From Stutzerimonas frequens (GTDB lineage Bacteria; Pseudomonadota; Gammaproteobacteria; Pseudomonadales; Pseudomonadaceae), in assembly GCF_024448335.1 (NCBI RefSeq), contig NZ_JAMOHM010000018.1:23362-87361 (forward strand): DNA of 64,000 nucleotides, given 5' to 3'. Below are positions 49,373-58,600 of the stretch, in pieces. A program made the translations under genes and the position numbers. Numbering within the stretch: the first letter of the stretch is position 1; the number at the start of each line of letters is the position of its first letter. Below the pieces are notes generated by a model. The model saw only the letters and a list, made by a program, of their open reading frames with translations, searched no databases and had not been told where the DNA came from.

Positions 49373-51907
49373 ATGAGCGATTTTCAAAAAGAATACGCCC
49401 TTTGGGATGAATTTCTGTCTATCTGGCCTGCCTCCCGATTGGCCAGCATGACGCTGGACGAATACACCCAGGCAGGATCGAAAGACAGCTTCACCTATTG
49501 GATCGAATCACGCCTCGATGAACTGGGCAGCATCTGGGGTGGCTCGTCTTTCAAGTTCGGCGTGTTCTCGCGCAAGGACACTGAAGACAAGGGTTCGGAC
49601 ACTAAGCTTTCCTACTCGGAAACACACGGCTGGTATTCATCGCTTGGCACATCAGCCGAGGCTGCTTTCGACAAAGTCCGGAGTTTCGTAGCGCAGGTGG
49701 CGGACTGGGCCGCCAAAGGCGATCTGGACGCCATCGAGTCCTTTGAGCATCTGGGCGAGGCTTTTAAATGGAAGATTGCCTTCCACTACCAGGACCGGAA
49801 GGCGCCAGTGATCGTCGATATTTTCAAGCGTGCGCCGCTGGCAGTGTTTGTTGGCGGTACCGCAAGTCAGCGCATGGCCACGCTGCAGAAGGCCACACTG
49901 GCCAAACGCCAAAGCGACCTTGGCATTCTGGAGTTCGGGCGGCAGGTGTGGGAGGCGTGGAGCCAGAAGAATCTGGCCATCTGGAAGCTATCGCACGGAC
50001 TAAACGACTTTTCTGCCGAAGAGCGCAGGCAGTACCTGCAGGAAGAGCTGGGCGTGATGCATAGCGATACCGCGAAGGGCCAGGCCGAGAGCTTCCAGAA
50101 GGCGCCAGCCGGCAGCTTGTTCTACTTGTGCCACGGAAATGAAAGCCTTCAACTAGTCGGACAGTTCATCTCTGATCCTGCACCATGCTTGAAAGGGGAT
50201 GGTTGGCTACAGCGCCGCTACAGGGTGTTGAAGCACGGCATCAAGCATGGTGGCTTTCAAGGCAGCCAGAAAGGCTGGACGCCCAACTACCGCTCCACCT
50301 TCAAACAAGTGCCCGCTCACGATCTGCCGGAGTTCGAGAGTACTTTACTCAAGCCGTTCTTCGGCACAGATTTAGCCGAATTGGCCGCATTGGCCGGCGA
50401 CCCCATCGCGGATGTCAGCCCCCTCGCCGCAAGCCAGTCATTGCCCCCAACCTCTCAGGTAAAGCATGTGGCCAGCAAACCCGTCGCAATCTGCTCCAAC
50501 CGCATCTACTACGGGCCGCCCGGAACAGGCAAAACCTTCACGCTGATGCAGCTACTCAAGCACGACTACGAGGAGCAGGTGGCCTCGGTCAATGCAGATG
50601 AATGGCGGGCTCAGATTATTGCTGAAAAGATTGCACCGCTGACCTGGTGGGAAGGTGCGGCCGCTGCGCTATATGACCTGGGGGGCAAGGCCAAAGTACC
50701 AGAGCTAGCAGGACACCCCTTCATCAAAGCCATCGCTAGCGCAAAAGGTCGTACCAGCGGCATAAAGCAGACACTCTGGGGCACACTTCAGCACCATACG
50801 GTTCTGGAGTCAGCAACGGTCAACACGAAACTTCGCCTGGAACCTGCCATTTTTGATAAGTCGTCAGACTCAGTGTGGCAATTTGCGGGAGCCTCTCAAG
50901 ACATCTGCTCGGACATCTTCACGCTTGTCGACAAGATCAAGCAGGGCCCCGTCCCCGATACAGGCGAACAACTGCAACGCCATAGCTTCGTCACCTTCCA
51001 CCAGTCTTACGGATACGAGGAATTCGTTGAGGGCTTGCGGCCAGTACTCGCGGACGATCCGATTGATGGCGACGCTGAAACGGGCCAAGTGGCTTACAGG
51101 ATCAAAGACGGAGCATTCAAGGAGCTCTGCCGCCGTGCACGCAACACACCTGACAAGCGTTTCGCGATGGTCATCGACGAGATCAACCGCGGCAATATCA
51201 GCAAGATTTTCGGCGAGCTGATCACGCTGATCGAGGCCGACAAGCGAGACCCACTCGATGGGACTCCACCGCCGACTGAAGTGATCCTTGCATACTCAGG
51301 AAAGCCTTTTTCGGTGCCAGCCAACGTAGACATCATCGGCACGATGAACACTGCGGATCGTTCACTGGCTCTGCTGGATACGGCGCTGCGCCGCCGTTTT
51401 GATTTCGTACCGCTGCTACCCGACACTCGCGCAACCAAATCACCTGATGAACCACACAGCGCGCCGCTGGCGGGTTTGATAGTAACCACGGGAGCAGGCG
51501 CGATCGACGTGCGCCGGATGCTGGAACGTATCAATGAGCGAATCGAAGCGCTTTACGACCGTGATCATTGCATCGGTCACGCCTACTTCACTCATTTGTG
51601 GAGCAAGACGGATGGCCCCGACAGATTCGACGCACTGGCCGACACGTTCCGCAATCGAGTTCTTCCCCTATTGGAGGAGTACTTCTTCGAGGATTGGCGC
51701 AAGATTCGCTTAGTTCTAGGCGACAACCAGAAACCCGACGCCGCCCAATTCATTACAGAGAATGACTCACATGAGCAGGATCTGAGCACTCTCTTTGGGA
51801 GCGATCACGGATTGGATAGCTATACCACCAAGCACCGCTACTTATCGCAGTCCTCGGCTTACAGCGAACCAGCCGCCTATTTCGGCATTTACCAAACCTC
51901 GACCTGA
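49373..51907 (+). CDS. mcrB: McrB-like GTP-dependent restriction ATPase
   Basis: McrB is the AAA+ motor of the type IV McrBC system, which cuts modified DNA. The 844-residue protein has a variable N-terminal DNA-recognition region (~1-370) with EYALWDEFLSIWPASRLASMTLDEYTQ. The AAA+ domain contains Walker A YGPPGTGKTFTL (~381), FVTFHQSYGYEEFVEG, Walker B-like MVIDEINRGNISKIFGE, and GTMNTADRSLALLDTALRRRF. I start at ATG 49373, 5 bp after GGCGAAAG; the frame is open upstream to 49307. mcrC follows 11 bp later. Confidence 0.92.
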   Translation: MSDFQKEYALWDEFLSIWPASRLASMTLDEYTQAGSKDSFTYWIESRLDELGSIWGGSSFKFGVFSRKDTEDKGSDTKLSYSETHGWYSSLGTSAEAAFDKVRSFVAQVADWAAKGDLDAIESFEHLGEAFKWKIAFHYQDRKAPVIVDIFKRAPLAVFVGGTASQRMATLQKATLAKRQSDLGILEFGRQVWEAWSQKNLAIWKLSHGLNDFSAEERRQYLQEELGVMHSDTAKGQAESFQKAPAGSLFYLCHGNESLQLVGQFISDPAPCLKGDGWLQRRYRVLKHGIKHGGFQGSQKGWTPNYRSTFKQVPAHDLPEFESTLLKPFFGTDLAELAALAGDPIADVSPLAASQSLPPTSQVKHVASKPVAICSNRIYYGPPGTGKTFTLMQLLKHDYEEQVASVNADEWRAQIIAEKIAPLTWWEGAAAALYDLGGKAKVPELAGHPFIKAIASAKGRTSGIKQTLWGTLQHHTVLESATVNTKLRLEPAIFDKSSDSVWQFAGASQDICSDIFTLVDKIKQGPVPDTGEQLQRHSFVTFHQSYGYEEFVEGLRPVLADDPIDGDAETGQVAYRIKDGAFKELCRRARNTPDKRFAMVIDEINRGNISKIFGELITLIEADKRDPLDGTPPPTEVILAYSGKPFSVPANVDIIGTMNTADRSLALLDTALRRRFDFVPLLPDTRATKSPDEPHSAPLAGLIVTTGAGAIDVRRMLERINERIEALYDRDHCIGHAYFTHLWSKTDGPDRFDALADTFRNRVLPLLEEYFFEDWRKIRLVLGDNQKPDAAQFITENDSHEQDLSTLFGSDHGLDSYTTKHRYLSQSSAYSEPAAYFGIYQTST

Positions 51908-51918
51908 CAGGTACGGAA

Positions 51919-53229
51919 ATGGCGGGCATTACGATTTTTGAGTTCGACGCCATGGCGGTTTTGCCGTCCGGCTCGCACGATATGGTTGGGTTGCACAGGA
52001 TCTCTGCCGATGTTTTTGCCTGGCTGGAGACCCAGGCATTACGCAACGCAGAAGCGGGCGAGTCGACCTGGCTGCGCCTGACTCAACGGCACGGCCGAAG
52101 GGCCATACAGGTTAAAAGCTTCGTGGGCGTGATTCGCTGCCCCGACGGCTTCCAGATTGAAGTGCTGCCTAAGCTGGGTAAAGCCAATGGCGAAGCAGAT
52201 GCGCGACAGCTGCTAATCGAGATGCTGTGTTGCCTCGGTAGTTTTCGCCACATCCAAACCAATAGTGCCCAGTTACAAGCTCGCCGGATGCCTTTGCTGG
52301 AGGTGTTCATCGCTGAGTTTCTGCGAGCAGTAGATCACACCGTGAAGCGAGGCCTGCGCAGCGATTACCGCGCCCAGCAAGACAATCTGTTCGCTCTGCG
52401 CGGCAAGCTGAATATGGCACAGCATCTTCGTCTCAACCTATGCCGTCGTGACCGGTTCTATACAGAGTTCGACGAGTTTTCGCTCAACAGACCGGAAAAC
52501 CGCCTACTGCATACAACCCTAAAGCGCGTATTGAAGTGGACTGCCTCGCAAGCAAACCAGCAGCTAGCACGAGAGCTGTGTTTCGTTTTCGCCGAAATTC
52601 CCACATCTGACCAGATCAACGCGGACTTTGGTCGGATACGGCCAGATCGAGGGATGGCTCATTACGACGCAGCAATGGCTTGGGCCCGACTGATTCTGCT
52701 AGATGAGTCACCCCTCACTGGTACGGGCCAACATTCCGCGCCGTCCCTGCTCTTTCCGATGGAAGCGGTCTTTGAGGCTTTTGTCGCGAAACATCTTGCC
52801 CGACAACTCAACTCAGGTCACGACCTGCGCCCCCAAACACGCAGCCTGAGGCTTGTACGACATAAAGAGCAGGACTGGTTTCAGCTCAAGCCTGATCTGC
52901 TGGTACAAACTGCCAAAACCAATCGCTTGGTGCTCGACACCAAGTGGAAGCTGGTTGATGAGCGGAAAGCCAATAGCAAGGAAAAGTACGGCTTGAATCA
53001 AAGCGACTTCTACCAGCTACATGCTTACGGCCAGAGCTATCTCGACGGAAAAGGCGATGTGATCCTGATCTATCCCAAGACCGAAACCTTCGGCCAGCCC
53101 CTGACAGTATTTAGCTTCCCTAAGTCCCCCGACCTGCGCTTGTGGGTTCTACCGTTCTGCCTGAGCACTAGACAGATGCACTTACCGCAATGCGGCAGCC
53201 TCGCTTCGTTTTTCTCATCGGTCACCTGA
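51919..53229 (+). CDS. mcrC: McrC-like nuclease subunit
   Basis: McrC is the endonuclease partner of McrB. The 436-residue protein has the family N-terminus with GFQIEVLPKLGKANGEADARQLLIEML, LRGKLNMAQHLRLNLCRRDRFYTEFDEFSLNRPENRLLHTTLKRV in the middle, and the PD-(D/E)XK core LKPDLLVQTAKTNRLVLDTKWKLVD near 320-340. Intact. With mcrB it forms a complete two-gene system. Confidence 0.93.
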   Translation: MAGITIFEFDAMAVLPSGSHDMVGLHRISADVFAWLETQALRNAEAGESTWLRLTQRHGRRAIQVKSFVGVIRCPDGFQIEVLPKLGKANGEADARQLLIEMLCCLGSFRHIQTNSAQLQARRMPLLEVFIAEFLRAVDHTVKRGLRSDYRAQQDNLFALRGKLNMAQHLRLNLCRRDRFYTEFDEFSLNRPENRLLHTTLKRVLKWTASQANQQLARELCFVFAEIPTSDQINADFGRIRPDRGMAHYDAAMAWARLILLDESPLTGTGQHSAPSLLFPMEAVFEAFVAKHLARQLNSGHDLRPQTRSLRLVRHKEQDWFQLKPDLLVQTAKTNRLVLDTKWKLVDERKANSKEKYGLNQSDFYQLHAYGQSYLDGKGDVILIYPKTETFGQPLTVFSFPKSPDLRLWVLPFCLSTRQMHLPQCGSLASFFSSVT

Positions 53230-53260
53230 GCAGTCATAACTTAAACAACCGGGTGCCCCC

Positions 53261-53461
53261 ATGATCCGTCACTACCTTGCCGGCCTGCTGCTTGGCTTCA
53301 CAGCCACAGCAAACGCAGCTGATACCTCCAGCTGTTACGCAATTTCTGAGGCTGATGCTAGGAACTACTGCCTGGCTCTCGCGCACAATGACCCCGGTCG
53401 CTGCTATGCGATTCAAGACTCTGCGATGCGCAGCCGTTGCCTGGCTGAGGCCAGGCAATGA
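53261..53461 (+). CDS. Small exported cysteine-containing protein
   Basis: A 66-residue protein with a signal peptide (MIRHYLAGLLLGFTATANA) and a mature part of about 47 residues with four Cys (SSCYAI, NYCLAL, GRCYAI, SRCLAE). Regular spacing could allow two disulfides. The function is unknown. Its stop overlaps the next gene by 4 bp (ATGA). Confidence 0.6.
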   Translation: MIRHYLAGLLLGFTATANAADTSSCYAISEADARNYCLALAHNDPGRCYAIQDSAMRSRCLAEARQ

Positions 53462-53667
53462 GCACCGACGAAATCAGAGAGCTTCTGCTAGACCTGCAAA
53501 GGCTCGCTTTGGAGACGGAGCAAGCAGAGCAGGCGATTCTGCGCAAAGCCAAGGAGCGTCTGAGCCAACTGCCTGAGGCACCATCCAGCGAAACTGAAAG
53601 GCGTCTGCTTCGAGGGGTGTTATATCGAGCGGAATCGGCACTAGGGCTGAAAAATCAGATCGAGTAG
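53458..53667 (+). CDS. Small helical protein
   Basis: A 69-residue, charged, probably all-helical protein (MSTDEIRELLLDLQRLALETEQAEQAILRKAKERL). It overlaps the upstream exported protein gene and is probably cotranscribed with it. No function can be inferred. The next gene runs the other way. Confidence 0.55.
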   Translation: MSTDEIRELLLDLQRLALETEQAEQAILRKAKERLSQLPEAPSSETERRLLRGVLYRAESALGLKNQIE

Positions 53668-53741
53668 GACACTTCCAGGGCGCATGACTGCGCCATGCAA
53701 TACATTCAGTGCCCGTAGATTCCCTGGTTCAGCAGCACGAA

Positions 53742-54713
53742 TTATCGCCGACGAACACGGTTCAGAGCCCCCTTACGCAGGCAGCGTGCTCCCGCAGGCT
53801 TCAAGCGCAGGTGCTGATCGTCCTTGACCAGGTACTTCATCGCGAAGTGCGTACGAGACCGTTTGGACTGATCATCCCTCTGGATCAGACCGATACCGCA
53901 TTCGTCACCATACCCCTCCTTGTTGTGGTTGCAGCTGTGGGCATAACCCTGACCACGAGTGACCGCCTCCCACAGCTCGCTGATCTCAATCGCCTTCCAG
54001 ACATCCCGGCACACCTGGTTGCCATTGAAGAAGTAGGCTGCATGGATGTGGTATCCCCTACCATCATTCCGATCCCCTTGCTCCACTGAGTACGTGTAGC
54101 CGATCAGGTGCTCGAAAGTCAGGTGACGGCTGTGCTCGTAGATCAGATCATCCAGGTGATCAAAGACTCGCTCGACTCGAAGTCTGGCCTGAGCTTCAGG
54201 TCGGTAATACAGATCCAGTCTGATGACCGTTGTGCGGGAGTACAGGCTCATCACAGCATCCGTGTACGCCTCCATTTCCCTCGCCTGCTGCTTGGCCAGC
54301 TCTCGTCGATCCCCTGGCCTGCGTCGATACCGTTGCTGACGAGTCAACTCACGGATCCGCTCGGTCAGGACGTTCATGCTCTGCTGATGACTTAGCCAGT
54401 AGGTACCCGTCTCACTCATGCAGACAGGGCCATTGGGTGAGCGCTGAAGGCTGATGTCATCACAGGCTTCCCGGAACGCTTGCAGGTGCTCACTGTAGTC
54501 GTACGGCACTCGATCATCGAACAGATTGCACATCTGCTGCACGTGGGTGAAGTGCTGGGAGAGCCTGGTCTTTTCGACCTGCTCATAGCCTGAGCGTTTA
54601 TGCGTGATCCGGAATGCGGGTGTATCGCTGTGTTCGATAGCCTGGACGAGTGATTCGATCTTCAGGGCTATGTCGGACTGGGAGAGGTGGGTGTTGTGCT
54701 TGCGGTTGTTCAT
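53742..54713 (-). CDS. Inovirus Gp2/YagK-YfjJ family protein
   Basis: A 323-residue protein with the domain of inovirus Gp2 and E. coli YagK/YfjJ (PF11726). The C-terminal half has GRGYHIHAAYFFNGNQVC, an HUH-like HxH pair, and VTRGQGYAHSCNHNKEGYGDECGIGLI. The N-terminal half has LSQHFTHVQQMCNLFDDRVPYDYSEHLQAFREACD. Such proteins are found in P4-like satellites and phage islands; a rolling-circle initiation-like function is possible but unproven. The upstream region is AT-rich and carries two hairpins. Confidence 0.8.
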   Translation of the reverse strand: MNNRKHNTHLSQSDIALKIESLVQAIEHSDTPAFRITHKRSGYEQVEKTRLSQHFTHVQQMCNLFDDRVPYDYSEHLQAFREACDDISLQRSPNGPVCMSETGTYWLSHQQSMNVLTERIRELTRQQRYRRRPGDRRELAKQQAREMEAYTDAVMSLYSRTTVIRLDLYYRPEAQARLRVERVFDHLDDLIYEHSRHLTFEHLIGYTYSVEQGDRNDGRGYHIHAAYFFNGNQVCRDVWKAIEISELWEAVTRGQGYAHSCNHNKEGYGDECGIGLIQRDDQSKRSRTHFAMKYLVKDDQHLRLKPAGARCLRKGALNRVRRR

Positions 54714-55068
54714 GGCTGAGTACCTAGTTGGTTATGTCGCATACCAGGTACGTGGTGTGTTTCTTTTTACTGGTCTTCTTTCCCTCTGGTGGTAGTCAGC
54801 GGTGATAGGTAGTGGTGGTTACTATTGGATAGATAGAGTAGATACTTAATGGCTATTGAATATTGGATATTTGATATATCAATAGATGCAGTCCTGCCGA
54901 TGCCGACCATCCCGACCAGGCCGGGCAATGGGGAGCAACATTACCCGGCCTGGCGAGAGATTTTCCGCATTGCATTCTAGGAGAGTTAGTTGAGAGCCCA
55001 GCACCCTGAGCTGCGGCATAAACGCCATGACCAGCCGAGGCCAGTCATGGCGCGATGGTTAGTCCTTC
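54714..55068. other. AT-rich intergenic region with two strong hairpins
   Basis: This 355-bp region between the Gp2-like gene and alpA (both minus strand) has no gene I can support. An AT-rich patch at about 54845-54890 could hold the Gp2 promoter. Hairpin 1 (54916-54953) pairs CCAGGCCGGG with CCCGGCCTGG. Hairpin 2 (55023-55052) pairs CGCCATGAC with GTCATGGCG. Hairpin 2 lies just after the alpA stop and may be its terminator. Confidence 0.6.
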
Positions 55069-55299
55069 CTAGCAGGCCATGCTCAGATGACCGACTGAGA
55101 GAACGGGTGCGCCTCCAGCGAGGTCCCGCTCTTCAATTCTTGCCAGGATCCAATCGTGCACCTCGCTATCGACCCAGCCGACGCAGCGGTCGCCAAGCGA
55201 TACCGGTTTCGGGAAGGTGCCTTCCGAGATGTGCTTGTAGATGGTAGACCGGGCAAGACCGGTCGAGTCGATGACTTCTTTCAGACGGATGATTCGCAT
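55069..55299 (-). CDS. alpA: AlpA-family regulator
   Basis: A 76-residue MerR-like HTH protein of the AlpA family: MRIIRLKEVIDSTGLARSTIYKHISEGTFPKPVSLGDRCVGWVDSEVHDWI. AlpA proteins in P4-like islands regulate excision or phage-like genes. Here it probably acts on the integrase or on the adjacent genes. The start at 55299 fits the family length. Confidence 0.88.
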   Translation of the reverse strand: MRIIRLKEVIDSTGLARSTIYKHISEGTFPKPVSLGDRCVGWVDSEVHDWILARIEERDLAGGAPVLSVGHLSMAC

Positions 55300-55350
55300 G
55301 AGCAGGCTCCTCTGTGGCTCAGAGGATGTGCGGGGGAAGTAAAAGATTAC

Positions 55351-56646
55351 TTACGCTCTATCCCTTGACCGAGTCAGCAAGCCCAATTCGTAACGCTCAC
55401 CAATAGGGATCTCAGCTTCTTCGCGATACAACTCGCAAACGCGCGGAGTCACGTATTTAATAACCAAGCAACTAGCCTGGGGTATGAGGGAGCGCTCCAT
55501 TAGAAGCGTGGTAATCCTAGCCTTATCCTTTTTCTTCGGAGCAGGAATAATCTGGATGCGCGTGTTACAAGTCCCACCCGAAGGCATGCGCATAAGTATC
55601 TTCCGGATCCATCGAACGTTTTCCAGCGCCAACCAACCTATATGCTCGATCACTATCGCCCAGTCAGATTCATTTATAGCGGTGCCAGCACCAGCGCTCC
55701 CGTTAGGCCTCTGAAAGTCAGAAGCGATCATCTTCTCCAGTGATTTAGCCATTTCGGGAAAGTCAGGGTTAGAAAGCTCAACCCAACGATTAGAAAGAAG
55801 GAACGACGCGTAGGCATCGAGCCGCATGCAAAAAACGTTGAAGGCCTGCTCCTCAATAGCACGTAGATATCTCTCTACAACAGGCAGAGCAGTAGCACAT
55901 ACTGCTTCGCGTTGATTCCACCCAAAATCCTTAAGCGCCAAGACGGAACAAACATCTCTGCCGAGCCCGAGGAATGGATGATTCAAATTCAAAAAGTAGG
56001 TCGTGCTAAGCTTGACCCCCACGAATAACGTGTTCGATGCTCCCGGAACGTAGCTTCTAATTAACCCCCGAGCCAAAAGCCCCTGCAGCTGCGATTTAAG
56101 CCTTACCCCGCCCATACCGGTTATCTGCCGAAGCTGCGACGTGGTAACGTCACGAACGACACCAAGCTCATCGGCATAACTGAATAGCACAGCAAGCAGC
56201 CATCTGCTACTAGCACTAGGCTGATCAGCCTTACTTTTGCCCGGTGGTTTTTTTAAGCCAATCTTTTTTTTCGCACAGTCGCCTTGATCGTTTTTCTCAT
56301 TTCTTTCAGAAAGGAGATTCTTGATAGCCTGAGCGCAGACGGACGGACAATTTTCTCCATCCAGCTCACTCAAGTGAGCCCGGAGCGCCGCTGACAACTT
56401 GTAAGTGCTTGAAGGGCGCCCTCTGCCAGTCGAAACCTTATCAACAACCAGATATGCCTCAGCCGCCAACTTTGAAACTGCCCGCGAGACCACGCGCAGA
56501 GAAATACCTAAACGCTCAGACAACTCTCGCAAGGTCATTCGCAACGCTTCATAGCCCTCAAAATGCATCACAAAAGAGGCCAAAACGAGACGCTCTTCAG
56601 GCGACAGTCCTTTTTCTTCGCTCCGGAATAAACGCAGACAGGGCAT
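55351..56646 (-). CDS. Winged-helix protein of the satellite end, unknown function
   Basis: A 431-residue protein. The N-terminal LSPEERLVLASFVMHFEGYEALRMTLRELSERLGISLRVVSRAVSKL is a clear winged-helix/MarR-like or replication-regulator-like HTH. A Lys-rich linker (~120-145) follows, then a second HTH-like part (LRQITGMGGVRLKSQLQGLLARGLI, ~180-205). The remainder is not recognised. It is divergent from the RHH-like gene at 56778 across a 131-bp AT-rich spacer. Given that position it may be a replication or maintenance regulator; that is inference. Confidence 0.6.
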   Translation of the reverse strand: MPCLRLFRSEEKGLSPEERLVLASFVMHFEGYEALRMTLRELSERLGISLRVVSRAVSKLAAEAYLVVDKVSTGRGRPSSTYKLSAALRAHLSELDGENCPSVCAQAIKNLLSERNEKNDQGDCAKKKIGLKKPPGKSKADQPSASSRWLLAVLFSYADELGVVRDVTTSQLRQITGMGGVRLKSQLQGLLARGLIRSYVPGASNTLFVGVKLSTTYFLNLNHPFLGLGRDVCSVLALKDFGWNQREAVCATALPVVERYLRAIEEQAFNVFCMRLDAYASFLLSNRWVELSNPDFPEMAKSLEKMIASDFQRPNGSAGAGTAINESDWAIVIEHIGWLALENVRWIRKILMRMPSGGTCNTRIQIIPAPKKKDKARITTLLMERSLIPQASCLVIKYVTPRVCELYREEAEIPIGERYELGLLTRSRDRA

Positions 56647-56777
56647 TCGAACACCGATTTTAGATCAAACAGCTACCCTATCTCTTCTGTTTCCGTTACG
56701 CAATAACGTTATCGTCAACGAATTTCTCGCTCCCCCCTTTTTTTGCTACGATGTTTTTTAACAGTCGGAGGCATCCT

Positions 56778-57560
56778 GTGGGACGAAAAAGGGCTATCGG
56801 TTTGGAATGGCTAGATCCTCAAGATACGGATCAACGTTCTTGGGCAGTAGAGTTTTTATTAAAAAACGGCTTCGAGGAAATTTTTTATTATCAACAAAAA
56901 ATACGCCCCGGCGAATTGCCTTCACACCAGCAAATGCTACATGCAGGCGCCACAATCGAGCTAGACACTGCTAATGCAAGAAACATCTTTAAAGACATGA
57001 AAGATGCTTGGCGCCAACAGCGAAGTAGAAACAATAAAAAACAGAAAGGGCAACTCAACTGCACTTTCACGATAAATGGCGATTTGAAAAAAAACCTACA
57101 CATCATGGCTAAGGATCTAAATATAAGCGCAACAGCATTAATAGAAAAACTGATAGTAAGAGCATACCAATCCCATCTAAAAAAGCGAGAGAAAGTAGCG
57201 CGCACAAAGTCAGAGAAACCTTTACTAGGGAACCATTGCGATACACCCGAAAACTCTAGGACTACTTTTAGCAAGAGGCCACATCAACTTGCCTCCCAAG
57301 CTGAACCTACCTGCGCACCCGCAGAAAATAGAAACCATGAAAATAATTCAGGCAGAAAGAATGAAATCGCAAGTGAAATCACCCCGACGGCTCATGATCT
57401 TTCCAACGAAAAAATAAATACTCACAACGCCAATCAAGGCACATACGCGACAAGAAAAAAAACGAGCTACATCGTACCTGCTACGATTCAAGAAAATATC
57501 GCAGCAAGCTATTTGGAAGATTTTGGCCCACTTGAGACCACATCTAGTCAAGACGAATAG
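56778..57560 (+). CDS. AT-rich gene with a ribbon-helix-helix-like segment
   Basis: A protein of about 260 residues that I do not recognise. I place the start at GTG 56778, 7 bp after CGGAGG; an ATG at 56751 opens the same frame. LNCTFTINGDLKKNLHIMAKDLNISATALIEKLIVRAY (~90-127) looks like a ribbon-helix-helix DNA-binding motif. The C-terminal half is low-complexity and polar (Asn, Thr and Lys-rich). Base composition is well below the chromosomal GC level, which suggests a recent foreign source. Confidence 0.5.
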   Translation: MGRKRAIGLEWLDPQDTDQRSWAVEFLLKNGFEEIFYYQQKIRPGELPSHQQMLHAGATIELDTANARNIFKDMKDAWRQQRSRNNKKQKGQLNCTFTINGDLKKNLHIMAKDLNISATALIEKLIVRAYQSHLKKREKVARTKSEKPLLGNHCDTPENSRTTFSKRPHQLASQAEPTCAPAENRNHENNSGRKNEIASEITPTAHDLSNEKINTHNANQGTYATRKKTSYIVPATIQENIAASYLEDFGPLETTSSQDE

Positions 57561-57791
57561 CAACAAAGTCCTTTATAATTAGACATGAAACTCAACAAGC
57601 AACGTCGAGATAGATGAAAAGATTCATAATCAAAAAGCAATATGAGCCCCACAAAGTTAACTGACGCAATCCCGCACAAGAAACCTATCGGCGCGCAACA
57701 GCCCAAGCACCATACTAGTAATCTAAACTATGAACCGGACAACTTTCCGACAGCGCAGTATCGAACGACTCATCCTCTCCGACCGGAAGTC

Positions 57792-58037
57792 TTAGTCGCT
57801 CTCTGCTTTTGGGCCATAATGGCGCTGTTTGGATGCGTCGTAGTAACGCTTGAAAGCAGTCTCCAGGTTGCGCAGCGCCTCCAGCACGATACGTGCCGTG
57901 CGCTCACCGTCGGGGCGACATAGCTGCCAAGCCCGGCACCACAGCCTTTCCTGCACTAACCGCAGCCAGGCTGCCGTCCTGAAAGCTTGCGCCAGCGGAA
58001 CAGCTGACTGGGTTGATACCGTTGCGACTGGCGACAC
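57792..58037 (-). CDS. Small unidentified open frame
   Basis: An 81-residue frame with an apparently natural amino-acid composition (RLVQERLWCRAWQLCRPDGERTARIVLEALRNLETAFKRYYDAS). It may be real or a fragment of a larger gene. No clear ribosome-binding site or domain could be assigned. The flanking 57561-57791 and 58038-58135 show nothing else I can support. Confidence 0.35.
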   Translation of the reverse strand: MSPVATVSTQSAVPLAQAFRTAAWLRLVQERLWCRAWQLCRPDGERTARIVLEALRNLETAFKRYYDASKQRHYGPKAESD

Positions 58038-58135
58038 CGAGATGCTATGCCCGGTTTCGAGCTAGCAGGGGCAAAATCTTGGGACTGTGTAGGCTGTATC
58101 CGTGATTGGCTGGCCAATATGCCATGAAGCCATAA

Positions 58136-58155
58136 ACCGGGTAGAAAACCGGGTA
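58136..58155. repeat. Right-end direct repeats ACCGGGTA
   Basis: Two copies, 58136-58143 and 58148-58155, match the repeats beside the integrase at 7313-7365. They mark the likely right boundary of the island, about 90 bp before the terminator of the flanking chromosome. Confidence 0.5.
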
Positions 58156-58243
58156 TCCTTCAAATAAGAATTGACCAACCCCCCCTAATTACCTGGCGTT
58201 CACACGAAAACTTACCGTCTAACGTCTAATCCGCACGCTCGAT

Positions 58244-58270
58244 AAAGGCCCCGACTCGTCGGGGCCTTTT
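58244..58270. terminator. Bidirectional terminator at the right chromosomal boundary
   Basis: AAAGGCCCCGAC pairs with GTCGGGGCCTTTT. On the minus strand it has a T-run too, so it can stop the transcript of the small gene at 58295-58492. Confidence 0.8.
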
Positions 58271-58294
58271 CGTTTCTGTCGATGCCGAAGATTT

Positions 58295-58492
58295 TTACAG
58301 CGGACCGGGGTCAGGCATCGGATCCGGCGGCGGAGCGACCTTCTCGAGTTGTTCCAGCACTTCATCCGGCAACTCGTCCGGGCCGTCCAGTTCGGTGTCG
58401 CTCTCGGCATCATCGAGGTCATTGAGCGGCGATTCGTCGGCTCGCCAGGGCCAGAAGGGTTGCGGCTGCACTTGGGGTTCGGTGCCAGGCAT
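58295..58492 (-). CDS. Small Pro/Asp-rich protein
   Basis: A 65-residue, acidic, proline-rich protein starting MPGTEPQVQPQPFWPWRADE. GAGGA precedes the ATG by 7 bp. It is the last gene before the terminator and downstream of livM. Its function is unknown. Confidence 0.55.
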   Translation of the reverse strand: MPGTEPQVQPQPFWPWRADESPLNDLDDAESDTELDGPDELPDEVLEQLEKVAPPPDPMPDPGPL

Positions 58493-58600
58493 GGCGCTGT
58501 CCTCTGAAAAGGGGCCTGGGACGTTAGGCACGCATCCCGGTAACGGGTTCGCCGCTGGCGGCACCGTCCGGCGCAAACCGGACGGCCCCGCAGCACCGCA

